Under the pieces are notes generated by a model. The model was given only the letters and a program-made list of their open reading frames with translations. It was not told where the DNA came from and did no database searches. From Hellea balneolensis DSM 19091 (GTDB taxonomy: Bacteria; Pseudomonadota; Alphaproteobacteria; Caulobacterales; Maricaulaceae), in contig NZ_AUAC01000009.1 in NCBI RefSeq assembly GCF_000428525.1, positions 1 through 64,000 on the forward strand: DNA of 64,000 nt, given 5' to 3'. Positions 1-7,841 of this stretch are shown piece after piece (position 1 is the stretch's first letter; each line of letters begins with the position of its first letter). The translations under genes were made by a program, and so were the position numbers.

Positions 1-369
1 TTATCTTGCTCTCCTAATCGTTTCTCTCGTTTGCGTGCACATCATCGGTATCTCCTGTGTTTCTCGTAGATGTATCTAATTAATTTGTCAGCTCTTCTTT
101 GAAGATCAGGTGCGCCGTGCTCTCCTGCGCACTTCCCGGCGGCCAAAGCGCTCGTCTTTCGGCGCTGTGTCTCTCCGCAAGGGTGCAATCCGGCTTCGGT
201 TAAATGGGGCAACAGTACAGGCTAAACGTCGTGGTCCATGCCAAGCGGCATGCTCACAAGCAAGATATCGGGCTTCCCATAATTCAAAGTCTACACCATC
301 TCCTCACATCCGCTTTCGCGGTGTCTCACAAAATCATTTAAGTCAGTTGTTTCTTTCAATGCGTCTCCT
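1..369 (-). ncRNA. Long structured 3' flank of the IS110-type element, candidate guide (bridge) RNA region
   Basis: These 369 bases downstream of the transposase stop hold no convincing gene. A forward ORF covering 110-529 overlaps the transposase antisense and has no plausible family. A clean hairpin with a 6-bp stem (CATGCC/GGCATG) and a 4-nt loop lies at 237-252. IS110-family elements are known to encode a guide RNA in a non-coding end; the IS1111 subgroup has it downstream of the transposase. That this flank is such an RNA is inference. The outer end of the element was not found and may lie outside the window. Confidence 0.35.
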
Positions 370-1398
370 TTATGTCACCATCAACGGGTCATCAAAGAAG
401 GTTCCGTCCCGCCACATCGCATGCATGATAACCGCCAGCTTACGCGCCACAGCAACAAGGGCTTTCTTATGCCCGCGTCTTTTTTCAATCGATAAGCCCC
501 AGTTCTTGAGCGCCAAGCGGCCCTTATAACGCGACAGCATGGCGCTTGCCGCCGTATACAGCGCCCTGCGGACATCACTATCGCCTGCCTTTGAGATGCG
601 GCCTTTAATGTCTATTGAACTCCCGGACTGCCAACATTTTGTCGTCAGGCCAAAATAGGCCCCGACATCGCGTGAGCGTTTGAACCGGGCCGGGTCATCC
701 ACCCCCGCCATAAAGGACAAAGCCGTCACAGGCCCGACGCCGGGTATCTCCATAAAACGGCGCGTTAGCTCCGTCTCGCGCGTGATCTTGACCACTTGCG
801 TGTCCAGTTTTTTGAACTGCTCCCAAAGCCCGGCGCGCGCATCCAGCATCGTGCCGATGAGGTCGCGCGTAAAGGGCTCATCATCTGTCAACTCGCGAAT
901 GCGCTTGTCAAAGCCCGCACGGCCTGTCCCCTTTATACGGATGCCAAACGCCTTGAGCGAGTGCCGGATGGCGTTTTCAATATCGAGGAACTTACGTTTG
1001 AGGTTGCGGCGGTGAGTCAAAAGTAGCCGCAGACGGTATGTGCCTTCCGCCTTCATATGCGCCCGTTTAAACCAACCCGTACGCATAATATGGGCCAGAC
1101 CCAAAGCATCCGCCGCATCCGTTTTATTGCGCTGCGCCGACATCGCCGCCCGCGCATGACGCGCCTCAACACAGATCACAGGCAAGCCAAGGGCGAGTAA
1201 TTCGGACTGCAGCCAAGGGGACAAAGCCCCCGCCTCGTGCCCTGCACGGCGCAGCGTTCTGCGGTAAGGTTTAAGACTATTTGCTATCACTTGCGGGTCG
1301 GTCGGCACTTCCGTTTGAAGCAAGACCGTTCCGTCAACATCGACAACACATAATGCCGTGTCTTCAACACCAACATCTAATCCGACAAAATAATCCAT
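370..1398 (-). CDS. IS110-family transposase (DEDD/serine recombinase)
   Basis: A 342-residue transposase of the IS110 family. The N-terminal RuvC-like DEDD domain shows D8 (in GLDVG), E78 (in VEAR), D94 and D97 (in NKTDAADALG). A coiled linker follows. The C-terminal Transposase_20 domain starts near residue 214 with EIPGVGPVTAL and continues through SGSSIDIKGRISKAGDSDVR, where the family's catalytic serine lies. Length is normal and the frame is intact, so the element may be active. The ATG is preceded by a strong Shine-Dalgarno (AAAGGAG, 8 nt away) that can be locked in a hairpin. The element sits beside an orphan RHS cassette, typical of an accessory patch. Confidence 0.93.
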   Translation of the reverse strand: MDYFVGLDVGVEDTALCVVDVDGTVLLQTEVPTDPQVIANSLKPYRRTLRRAGHEAGALSPWLQSELLALGLPVICVEARHARAAMSAQRNKTDAADALGLAHIMRTGWFKRAHMKAEGTYRLRLLLTHRRNLKRKFLDIENAIRHSLKAFGIRIKGTGRAGFDKRIRELTDDEPFTRDLIGTMLDARAGLWEQFKKLDTQVVKITRETELTRRFMEIPGVGPVTALSFMAGVDDPARFKRSRDVGAYFGLTTKCWQSGSSIDIKGRISKAGDSDVRRALYTAASAMLSRYKGRLALKNWGLSIEKRRGHKKALVAVARKLAVIMHAMWRDGTFFDDPLMVT

Positions 1399-1406
1399 TA
1401 CTCACC

Positions 1407-1423
1407 CTCCTTTGAAAAAGGAG
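1407..1423 (-). promoter_or_regulatory. Hairpin sequestering the transposase ribosome binding site
   Basis: Read on the minus strand, CTCCTTT, a 3-nt loop and AAAGGAG form a perfect 7-bp stem. The 3' arm is the Shine-Dalgarno of the transposase, 8 nt before its ATG. Such hairpins commonly keep insertion-sequence transposases silent when transcription enters from outside; the role here is inferred. A second complementary pair (CTCACCC at 1401-1407 and GGGTGAG at 1457-1463) could make an alternative fold. Confidence 0.55.
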
Positions 1424-1527
1424 AATGTGGACTATCAAGGCCGTTTGGTAAAATTGGGGGTGAGGTTTCGGAAGGCAGAGCGATTACTCCGGCTCTACGC
1501 CTAATCTGTCCCTTTTTCTGATTCAAT

Positions 1528-2073
1528 TCAAAGCAAGCAGTTAGGCCCATAAGTATCAATCTTATAATTCCCGTTAAAGAAAACTCTGATATGAACGGCG
1601 CTTGTTGAATCTGAAAAGGTTGGATTCTCATTATTTTTAGAAAAGCATATTTCTCTGTTTTTAATAAACCCGTAAGGGATTTCCAAGTCCAAATAATCTT
1701 TGGTGTCATCAAACTTGAGTCTTTTCCAAGAGGGTTTCATTTTTACTAAATGTAAAATTGGTGAATGAACTTCATCAAAATCTTTTTTGCTAAGAGACAA
1801 AACTCTGTCACCAGAATAGTATACAAAAATTGCATCCAAATGATTAGGCGTGAATGTTTCATTATTAGCCTGAAGTTCCGAGGAAACTTCAATACAAACT
1901 TGATTACTATTTTGATCCTTAGCCAAGCAAATACGGCTACTACTCCAAGGTTGAGATTTGAGATGTCTATTGCTTATAATTATCTCAAAGTCTGGAGAAT
2001 CTTCTGAAAATGCACAAGCACCACTCGCGAGACCTGCTAGTAACACAAAAAATGTTATCTTTAATTTTTTCAT
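1528..2073 (-). CDS. Exported protein, probable immunity partner of the RHS cassette
   Basis: A 181-residue protein I cannot assign to a family. It starts with a lysine-rich n-region and a hydrophobic stretch (residues 6-20) ending in ASGACAFS. This fits signal peptidase I cleavage after ACA, or possibly a weak lipobox around the cysteine. The mature part is polar and beta-rich, with acidic patches. Its start lies 6 bp after the stop of the RHS C-terminal cassette, on the same strand. This is the usual place of an immunity gene, so that role is inferred from position. An export signal would suggest protection in the periplasm. Its AT-rich codon use differs from the nearby housekeeping genes, consistent with transfer. 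Confidence 0.5.
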   Translation of the reverse strand: MKKLKITFFVLLAGLASGACAFSEDSPDFEIIISNRHLKSQPWSSSRICLAKDQNSNQVCIEVSSELQANNETFTPNHLDAIFVYYSGDRVLSLSKKDFDEVHSPILHLVKMKPSWKRLKFDDTKDYLDLEIPYGFIKNREICFSKNNENPTFSDSTSAVHIRVFFNGNYKIDTYGPNCLL

Positions 2074-2079
2074 CGCAAT

Positions 2080-2652
2080 TTACCCTTTAGGTTTCTTAAA
2101 TTGCAGGGTTCCAGCTGGTGCAATTATTGTATACTTTCTTTTCGATTTTGTTCGGTATTTTATTGCCCCCTTTGGAGTGCCAACATATCGCCTAAAGTCT
2201 TTATTGCCAGTGTGCTCCACTAATCCCTCAAAATTTCTGACGTCTCCTTTGCTCAAAGTTTCGTTTTCGGCATCATTAGACTCCTTGTAAGGATTAAGCT
2301 CTGAGTCTGGCGTATGTAAATGTGCGTCCGCAACAGCATTGGAGGCCACCGGGAAATCTACCCTGTCAGTTTCTCCAGTTTCAACGTCATTATACGTATA
2401 ACCCTCACCATCTTCGGTAGGAACAATATCACCCCCTCGCTCAAGCATGGAGTTAGGGCTATCTTCATTCTGAACTTGTTCGGCGGCGAACTTCAATAAA
2501 TCTTCGGCTGCCTCGTCAATAGTATCGAATCTATCTCCGGGTGCCATACCCGTCGGGTCAATGAGGTTTACAGGGTCGTTAAATGCGTAAGCATATCTGT
2601 TGAAGAAGCTAGGTTCTCCCGTGTCCATAAAAGTCACCGGATCGATGCTCAA
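2080..2652 (-). CDS. Orphan RHS C-terminal cassette with DUF4329-like (JAMM-type) toxin domain
   Basis: The first ~35 residues match the end of an RHS repeat core (SIDPV, then FFNRYAYAFNDPVNLIDPTG), which normally sits deep inside a protein of over 1000 residues. Residues 36-190 look like the DUF4329 family of polymorphic-toxin tails. They show H111-x-H113-T followed by S134-x-x-D137, the spacing of a JAMM/MPN metal site, then YVGTPKGAIKYR. In-frame codons continue to about 2690 (GFSGRF) before a stop, so the large N-terminal part is missing. The likely TTG start is internal to the old frame. This is therefore a displaced toxin tip or remnant. The following gene is its likely immunity gene. 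Expression is uncertain because there is no clear Shine-Dalgarno. Confidence 0.6.
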   Translation of the reverse strand: MSIDPVTFMDTGEPSFFNRYAYAFNDPVNLIDPTGMAPGDRFDTIDEAAEDLLKFAAEQVQNEDSPNSMLERGGDIVPTEDGEGYTYNDVETGETDRVDFPVASNAVADAHLHTPDSELNPYKESNDAENETLSKGDVRNFEGLVEHTGNKDFRRYVGTPKGAIKYRTKSKRKYTIIAPAGTLQFKKPKG

Positions 2653-2749
2653 GAACCGTCCGCTAAATCCGAGTTTAGTTATTTCACGCTATTCTCCTTT
2701 TACGTCATATCTTTAGGTTTTCGTCATAGCCTTAAACTTCGCTCACTCT

Positions 2750-3298
2750 CTACCCGCCTGCGTAATTTTCTGAAATTGTTTTTAGGCGCATAAGAGATTG
2801 ATCAAATTGGTCATCAAACCACCCTTGACGTAATCTACTGCGAACACGATCAAGATAGGGAAAGCCGCCCAAGGCAATTTCCGATTTTGTCAGAACGGTT
2901 ACGCCATCTCCATCGGCAAGAGGTAAAATAGCATGTGTGGCCGTTGCTTCTTGGCCTGATAAATTCACTTTGACCTGCACAAATTCACCGGCTTGGCTTT
3001 GAATGATTTCCTGTGAGCCAAAGGGGTAGTTCCCTGCGCTTCCTTGCCAGGCCATAGTCTGCCCTATGCCCACTTCGGCCCCGCCATAAATAATTTGGGC
3101 GTCCGCAATTTGCGCATAAAGTGGTGACCACTGGCTATAGGCTTGCAGGTTATTCAAAAATGGGAAAACATCCTCAGGATAGGCCTCAACTTCTATGGAA
3201 CGTTCAATCGACTGAGTGGCAGGCATAAAGAAGCCTACGCCTATAAGAATCCCGAATATCAAGAAGATGGCAAATATCCCCCGTAATAGCCATTTCAT
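2750..3298 (-). CDS. SRPBCC (polyketide cyclase-like) membrane-anchored protein
   Basis: 182 residues counted from the ATG preceded by GTGGAGGCGGGATC, a good Shine-Dalgarno. A further 9 codons upstream are open but unsupported. A single N-terminal transmembrane segment (about residues 3-24) is followed by a typical SRPBCC ligand-binding fold: SIEVEAYPEDVFPFLNN, then LQAYSQWSPLY, then a central strand pattern with GSQEI and a C-terminal helix with GWFDDQFDQSL. Related proteins are annotated as polyketide cyclase/dehydrase or START-like. The substrate is unknown. It stands alone, with a divergent operon upstream. Confidence 0.75.
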   Translation of the reverse strand: MKWLLRGIFAIFLIFGILIGVGFFMPATQSIERSIEVEAYPEDVFPFLNNLQAYSQWSPLYAQIADAQIIYGGAEVGIGQTMAWQGSAGNYPFGSQEIIQSQAGEFVQVKVNLSGQEATATHAILPLADGDGVTVLTKSEIALGGFPYLDRVRSRLRQGWFDDQFDQSLMRLKTISENYAGG

Positions 3299-3436
3299 GA
3301 TCCCGCCTCCACTGCGTTCTAACATGCAGCTTATGGCGGGTCAGTCACAACACTGTCAATTACAGTCACAGGCCAAGTGCAGTTAAATGTATAATTTATA
3401 ATTGCAACTTATTAGTGCTTTACTCTATAAAGCGTT

Positions 3437-4210
3437 ATGACTCCTGCTCGCTATATGGTTTATCTCATTCTAACGCTCTTCTTTTGCACGTCTTATTTTT
3501 CTGTTGCTCGGACAGCCACAGTCAGCCTCCCCGACACAGAAGCGTCCCAAGCTATCACGGCCAGGGGAATATTAAGAGCGCGGCAACGCGCTGAAATTTC
3601 AGCGCCTGTCTTTGGGACGTTACTCAAAGCACCCTATAAAATGGGACAATATTTTAAAGCCGGAGACGTCTTAGCCGCCTTTGATTGCCGGCATATAGAT
3701 GGAAAATTTAAAATGCTGAGCCAAGCCCATGAGACTCAAAGTCTTAAATATGAAGCGATGGCAGAGCTTCGCAAACACGGAGCGGCAGGTAAATTAGAAG
3801 TATTATTGGCTAAATCTGAAATGGAACGGGCCGCAGCAGAGCTCGACATGACGAAAACAAAACGTGAGGATTGTACTGTTCATGCCCCGTTTAATGGCTT
3901 TGTAATCGCGCGGCACGCCAATGCCTATGAGATGCCTCAGGCAGGGCATATTATATATTCTATAGAGCGCGCCGGAACACCGGAGCTCTCAGTTATCTTG
4001 CCGGCCACTTGGACTCAAAAGATAAAATACGGACAAGTTTTTAGCTTTACCGTAGATGACACAGGCGAAAGCTTTGAAGCCAAAGTCTTGCGCATAAGCA
4101 AACATATCGACCCTGTCAGCCAAACTTTTGAAATCACGGCTCGCCCTCAAATAACGCCTAAAGCCTTAAGCGGAATGAGCGGTATCGCCCGGATTAGAAA
4201 CGCGCCATGA
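3437..4210 (+). CDS. HlyD/MFP-type periplasmic adaptor
   Basis: 257 residues with an N-terminal signal or anchor (residues 5-24), then a barrel-sandwich (lipoyl-like) half-domain with the motif SAPVFGTLLKAP. A short coiled hairpin (about 85-135) follows, then the second half-motif TVHAPFNGFVIARH and a beta-barrel. This is the plan of a membrane fusion protein, but short. It opens a three-gene operon: its stop overlaps the next start by four bases (ATGA). Adaptors of this class bridge an inner-membrane transporter to the outer membrane. No ABC, RND or MFS exporter is in the operon, so its partner is probably the third gene product. Confidence 0.8.
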   Translation: MTPARYMVYLILTLFFCTSYFSVARTATVSLPDTEASQAITARGILRARQRAEISAPVFGTLLKAPYKMGQYFKAGDVLAAFDCRHIDGKFKMLSQAHETQSLKYEAMAELRKHGAAGKLEVLLAKSEMERAAAELDMTKTKREDCTVHAPFNGFVIARHANAYEMPQAGHIIYSIERAGTPELSVILPATWTQKIKYGQVFSFTVDDTGESFEAKVLRISKHIDPVSQTFEITARPQITPKALSGMSGIARIRNAP

Positions 4211-5556
4211 GATCCGCAGCAGCTCATACATTACCCAAAACACATTTAGAGGCCCTGCAAAACTTAATCGCCTTGGAAGGTGAAGCGCTACAAGCGCGTG
4301 ACCTCACACGGTTAAGGCATATCGCAGTCAACCATCCGCGGCAGCTTTTGAGAATGGGACATATCATATGGGTATCGCGGCGCGGCGGTAGCTTCACATT
4401 GAGCGCAATGTCGTCCCAGCTCACCCTAGATAAAACGACGCCTTTTGCGCAATGGATGAAACAAGGCTTACGGCGGCGTATCGTGAAAAAGGCCTCAAGA
4501 GAGATTGAGCAATGGGATTTTGATGACATGTCACAAGAGACATCATTCACTTATCCCTTTCGCTATGCGCTATATGCGCCGTTTTCGCCGGAACCACGAC
4601 TAGGCGGTCTTTTATTTACGCGAGATCACGATTTTACAGAGTCTGAGCTTCAGCTTCTTATGCGGTTGGCGCAAATATTTGGGACCAGTGCTATGGCCTT
4701 AAAACTTACCGCGCGCCCCAAGATAAATCTCAGCAAGCGCGCTTGGCTGTATTCTGCTTTGACTACGCTAATAGCCGCGTCATTTATCCCCGTTTCCATG
4801 ACAAGCTTAGCTCCTGCCGAAATTATTTCAGACAGCCCCTTTTATGTGACTGCGCCTTTTGACGGCGTCATAGAAACGCTTTTAGTGCCGCCCAATACAC
4901 AGATCACAAGAGGTGCGCCCCTTATAAAATTTGTAGATACATCTTATCGGAATGACTTTATTCTGGCCGAACAAGGTCAGTTGAGGGCCGAAGCCGCGCT
5001 TCGTGAAGCCTCTTTGAAATCCTTTATCATAGACGGCACGAAATCGGATATCGCCGCATTAAATGCGGAAAAAGCACTCGCTAAATCCCGTAAAGACTAT
5101 GCACAAAATCAGCTGAACAAAACGGTCCTGCAAGCCCCGAAGGAAGGCCTCGCCATTTATACAAGCAAAGCGGAATGGACGGGCCGCCACGTAAAAACGG
5201 GTGAGGCTATAATTGAAATAGCCGACCCCACGAGCGTAAAGATAAGAATTGAAGCCCCGCTCAATATTGGCGAAAGCCTTAAGACGGGTTCACGCATAAA
5301 GCTATTTTTGGACAGCACCCCACTCACCTCCTTAGAGGCCGAACTTGAATCTGCTGATTATTATGCCAAATCGCTGCCCGGTGGACAGATGGCTTATGAA
5401 GCTTACGCCGTATTTGTCCCTGACCACAAAAACGGTTCGACCCTCCCCCGTATTGGAACGCGCGGCGTTGCGAAAATTTATGGGAGCCCGGCCCCTCTTG
5501 GCTATTGGCTTCTAAGGCGTCCTATCACCATGCTGCGACAGACTTTTGGGGTGTAA
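4207..5556 (+). CDS. HlyD-type adaptor with GAF-like N-terminal domain
   Basis: 449 residues. Residues 10-170 form a soluble region resembling a degenerate GAF domain, ending with LGGLLFTRDHDFTESELQLL and a helix, as in GAF-HlyD fusions. A transmembrane segment follows near 178-195. The periplasmic part has the lipoyl half-motif VTAPFDGVIETLLVPP, a short coiled coil rich in Ala/Lys (about 255-305), the second half-motif VLQAPKEGLAIY and a beta-barrel. It overlaps the gene before by four bases and ends one base before the next ATG, so all three are translationally linked. A cytosolic sensory-like domain joined to an adaptor suggests regulated transport; this is inference. Confidence 0.78.
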   Translation: MRSAAAHTLPKTHLEALQNLIALEGEALQARDLTRLRHIAVNHPRQLLRMGHIIWVSRRGGSFTLSAMSSQLTLDKTTPFAQWMKQGLRRRIVKKASREIEQWDFDDMSQETSFTYPFRYALYAPFSPEPRLGGLLFTRDHDFTESELQLLMRLAQIFGTSAMALKLTARPKINLSKRAWLYSALTTLIAASFIPVSMTSLAPAEIISDSPFYVTAPFDGVIETLLVPPNTQITRGAPLIKFVDTSYRNDFILAEQGQLRAEAALREASLKSFIIDGTKSDIAALNAEKALAKSRKDYAQNQLNKTVLQAPKEGLAIYTSKAEWTGRHVKTGEAIIEIADPTSVKIRIEAPLNIGESLKTGSRIKLFLDSTPLTSLEAELESADYYAKSLPGGQMAYEAYAVFVPDHKNGSTLPRIGTRGVAKIYGSPAPLGYWLLRRPITMLRQTFGV

Positions 5557-5557
5557 C

Positions 5558-7675
5558 ATGACCTCTACATCCGTCCTCTTACCCGAATTACGTAAAGAGC
5601 TAACTTTGCTCCCTGCGCCTAAAGGAGATGATGGGCGGCCACGATGGTTCCTGTTTGATCCGGTTAAGAATGCGTTCCATGTTTTAACACGGCAAGCCGT
5701 AGAGATATTGCGCCAATGGAGAGCGGAAACGCCCAAAGCAGCTCTATTGCGACTACGTCAAAAGCATCCTGACTGGCACATAGATGAGGCGCATTTGAAA
5801 GATATAACGGCTTTTCTCTATCAACAAAACCTGACGGTTACGCCGCCATCGGGTCATGCGGATGTCTTTTCGCGGCAAGATAAAAAAACGCGCAAACCCA
5901 TTTTAGACAGAGTCATGCAATCTTCGCTCTTTTTCCGTATTCCTATCTTTTCGCCGCATAAATTCCTGAGCGCAACCTCACCCTTTACAGCGGTGTTTTT
6001 CAGGACACATAGCTGGCTCTTTATTGCGCTTTTAGGCGTTATCGGGGTTCTGTTTACAGCGCGGCAATGGGATGAGTTTCTGGCGACCTTTATTTATTTT
6101 TTCACGCCAGAAGGCCTTGTTTTTTACGTCCTGGCTCTGACGGTTATTAAAGTTTTACATGAATTAGGACATGCTTACACAGCCCATCATTTTGGGGCCC
6201 GCGTGCCGATAATGGGGGTGGCCTTTCTATTACTATTTCCGGTACTTTACACGGATACCACAGATGCATGGCGGCTACCCTCCCGTAGGGAGCGTGCCCT
6301 AATAGATGCCGGCGGCCTCTTGGCAGAATTTGCTATCGCCTGCGCAGCAATATTTTTGTGGAGTTTTTTACCAGATGGCCCCGCGCGATCAGTCGCTTTC
6401 TTTACGGCGACTACCAGTTGGGGGCTTAGCCTTATCGTCAATTTAAATCCCTGTATGCGTTTTGATGGCTATTACTTACTGTCAGATGTCTGCGGGTTTC
6501 AAAATATGCAAGACAGTGGCTTTGCCCTTGGACGATGGAAAATGCGAAAACTATTATGGGGTTTAGACAGGCCCAATCCACTGGGCATGGCGAGGCGAAA
6601 GACTCGCATCCTGCTCACCTATGCCTATGCGACATGGGTTTACAGATTTTTTCTCTTTATCGCGATTGGCAGTCTGGCCTATAATTTGTTACCCAAACCT
6701 TTTGGACTTGTTTTTTTTGGGTTTGTCATCTCAACCTTCCTCTTCGGTCCCATCTTGCGCGAGTTAAAACATTTGCGCGGAATTGGCCGTGTCTTGTTCG
6801 CCGCCCCCCGCGCCCGCCTTACTCTGATCGTTGGAGGCTTCTCTCTCTTATGGTTCTTCATACCCTGGCAAAACTCAATCACGGCACCTGCGCTAATTCA
6901 ACCTACTGTTCGAACAGATATATACCCTCTCACAGCCGCTTATATCGAACATATCCATGTCAGAAATGGAGAAAAAGTAGGCAAAGGTGATAAGCTTTTT
7001 ACCTTGAGCTCTGAGCGGCTCACATTCAGGCGAGATCAATCACGAGAACGCTTGTCACTGTTAAAAGCACATTTAAACCGGCAAGCCGCCACTCTGAAAA
7101 CCCGGCGAGAAGAGCTTACATTACGCGAGGACTACGCCGCTGAGCTTCTGCGCTTGGGCGCCATTGACACAGACATTGAAAACTTAATGATTTACGCGCA
7201 GCATGACGGAGTTGTCAGCGGTCTAAATGGGGCTCTGCATCCCAAACGTTATATCAAGACGTCAGACAGATTACTGCGCCTATCTTCCGCAAAGGCCGAA
7301 AAGCTTATAGCTCTGCCCAAGGAAGAGCATGTCGGTCGCATCGTTACAGATAGCCGTTTCGTTTTCATTAGCTCAGATGCCTCCGCCCGAAAAATGATGG
7401 GCCGCCTCACAGCCCTAGCCCCGACAAGTGAAAACGTGATTAAAGATAGAATTTTGACCTCTGTAGTGGGCGGAGCTGTAGCTGTGAACACTGATGCCCA
7501 AGGGCAACTTATTCCTCATATACCCGTTTTTCGGCTTCACGGGGAAACTGATAAGGGTCTGTATTTAAATAAGGCACAACGCGGCGTAGTAACCTTAAAA
7601 GCTAAGCCGCAAAGTCCGGCTTCGAAGTTATGGCGCTCCGTCATGCGCGTGCTTATTCGTGAGGCTGACTTTTAG
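5558..7675 (+). CDS. M50-like membrane zinc metalloprotease with PqqD-like N-terminus and HlyD C-terminus
   Basis: 705 residues from the ATG one base after the previous stop; a TTG four codons upstream is less likely. Residues 10-95 (RWFLFDPVKNAFHVL...) have the pattern of a PqqD-like winged-helix peptide-recognition fold; this is tentative. Then come several membrane helices with the zinc motif HELGH (about residues 201-205) and the distal M50-type motif NLNPCMRFDGYYLL. Further helices follow, and from about 450 a HlyD-like periplasmic module. Such proteins are annotated as putative peptide zinc metalloproteases (YydH-like). With the two upstream adaptors it may cleave and export a peptide or repair the envelope. 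No precursor gene was found. Operon end: the stop is followed by 166 non-coding bases. Confidence 0.82.
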   Translation: MTSTSVLLPELRKELTLLPAPKGDDGRPRWFLFDPVKNAFHVLTRQAVEILRQWRAETPKAALLRLRQKHPDWHIDEAHLKDITAFLYQQNLTVTPPSGHADVFSRQDKKTRKPILDRVMQSSLFFRIPIFSPHKFLSATSPFTAVFFRTHSWLFIALLGVIGVLFTARQWDEFLATFIYFFTPEGLVFYVLALTVIKVLHELGHAYTAHHFGARVPIMGVAFLLLFPVLYTDTTDAWRLPSRRERALIDAGGLLAEFAIACAAIFLWSFLPDGPARSVAFFTATTSWGLSLIVNLNPCMRFDGYYLLSDVCGFQNMQDSGFALGRWKMRKLLWGLDRPNPLGMARRKTRILLTYAYATWVYRFFLFIAIGSLAYNLLPKPFGLVFFGFVISTFLFGPILRELKHLRGIGRVLFAAPRARLTLIVGGFSLLWFFIPWQNSITAPALIQPTVRTDIYPLTAAYIEHIHVRNGEKVGKGDKLFTLSSERLTFRRDQSRERLSLLKAHLNRQAATLKTRREELTLREDYAAELLRLGAIDTDIENLMIYAQHDGVVSGLNGALHPKRYIKTSDRLLRLSSAKAEKLIALPKEEHVGRIVTDSRFVFISSDASARKMMGRLTALAPTSENVIKDRILTSVVGGAVAVNTDAQGQLIPHIPVFRLHGETDKGLYLNKAQRGVVTLKAKPQSPASKLWRSVMRVLIREADF

Positions 7676-7841
7676 AGCCTGAGGACAGTATTTGACATTG
7701 CTCACTAACAGGCCTAGGGGCGGCCTGTGCAAGACAAAAATATGTCATTGCCGCTATTGGCTCAATGATGGGCCACGACTCTTGGAGCGCAATTGCTCGC
7801 ATGGGTCCCTTATAAATGACCCTCCGAAAGAGTCCTGATAT

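Noticed and set aside
110-529. 139-residue forward ORF at the left edge
   Set aside because: Runs antisense into the transposase, has no family likeness and is Arg/Ser-rich by frame bias.
3324-3386. A 20-residue ORF with two cysteines just before the HlyD/M50 operon, considered as a peptide substrate
   Set aside because: No ribosome binding site, no leader-like pattern, and it partly overlaps the region before the divergent SRPBCC gene; likely chance.
7694-7820. Short ORFs after the M50 gene, including a 16-residue one at 7765-7815, considered as a precursor
   Set aside because: No Shine-Dalgarno and no repeated or leader-core pattern; the stretch looks like leader DNA of the helicase gene.
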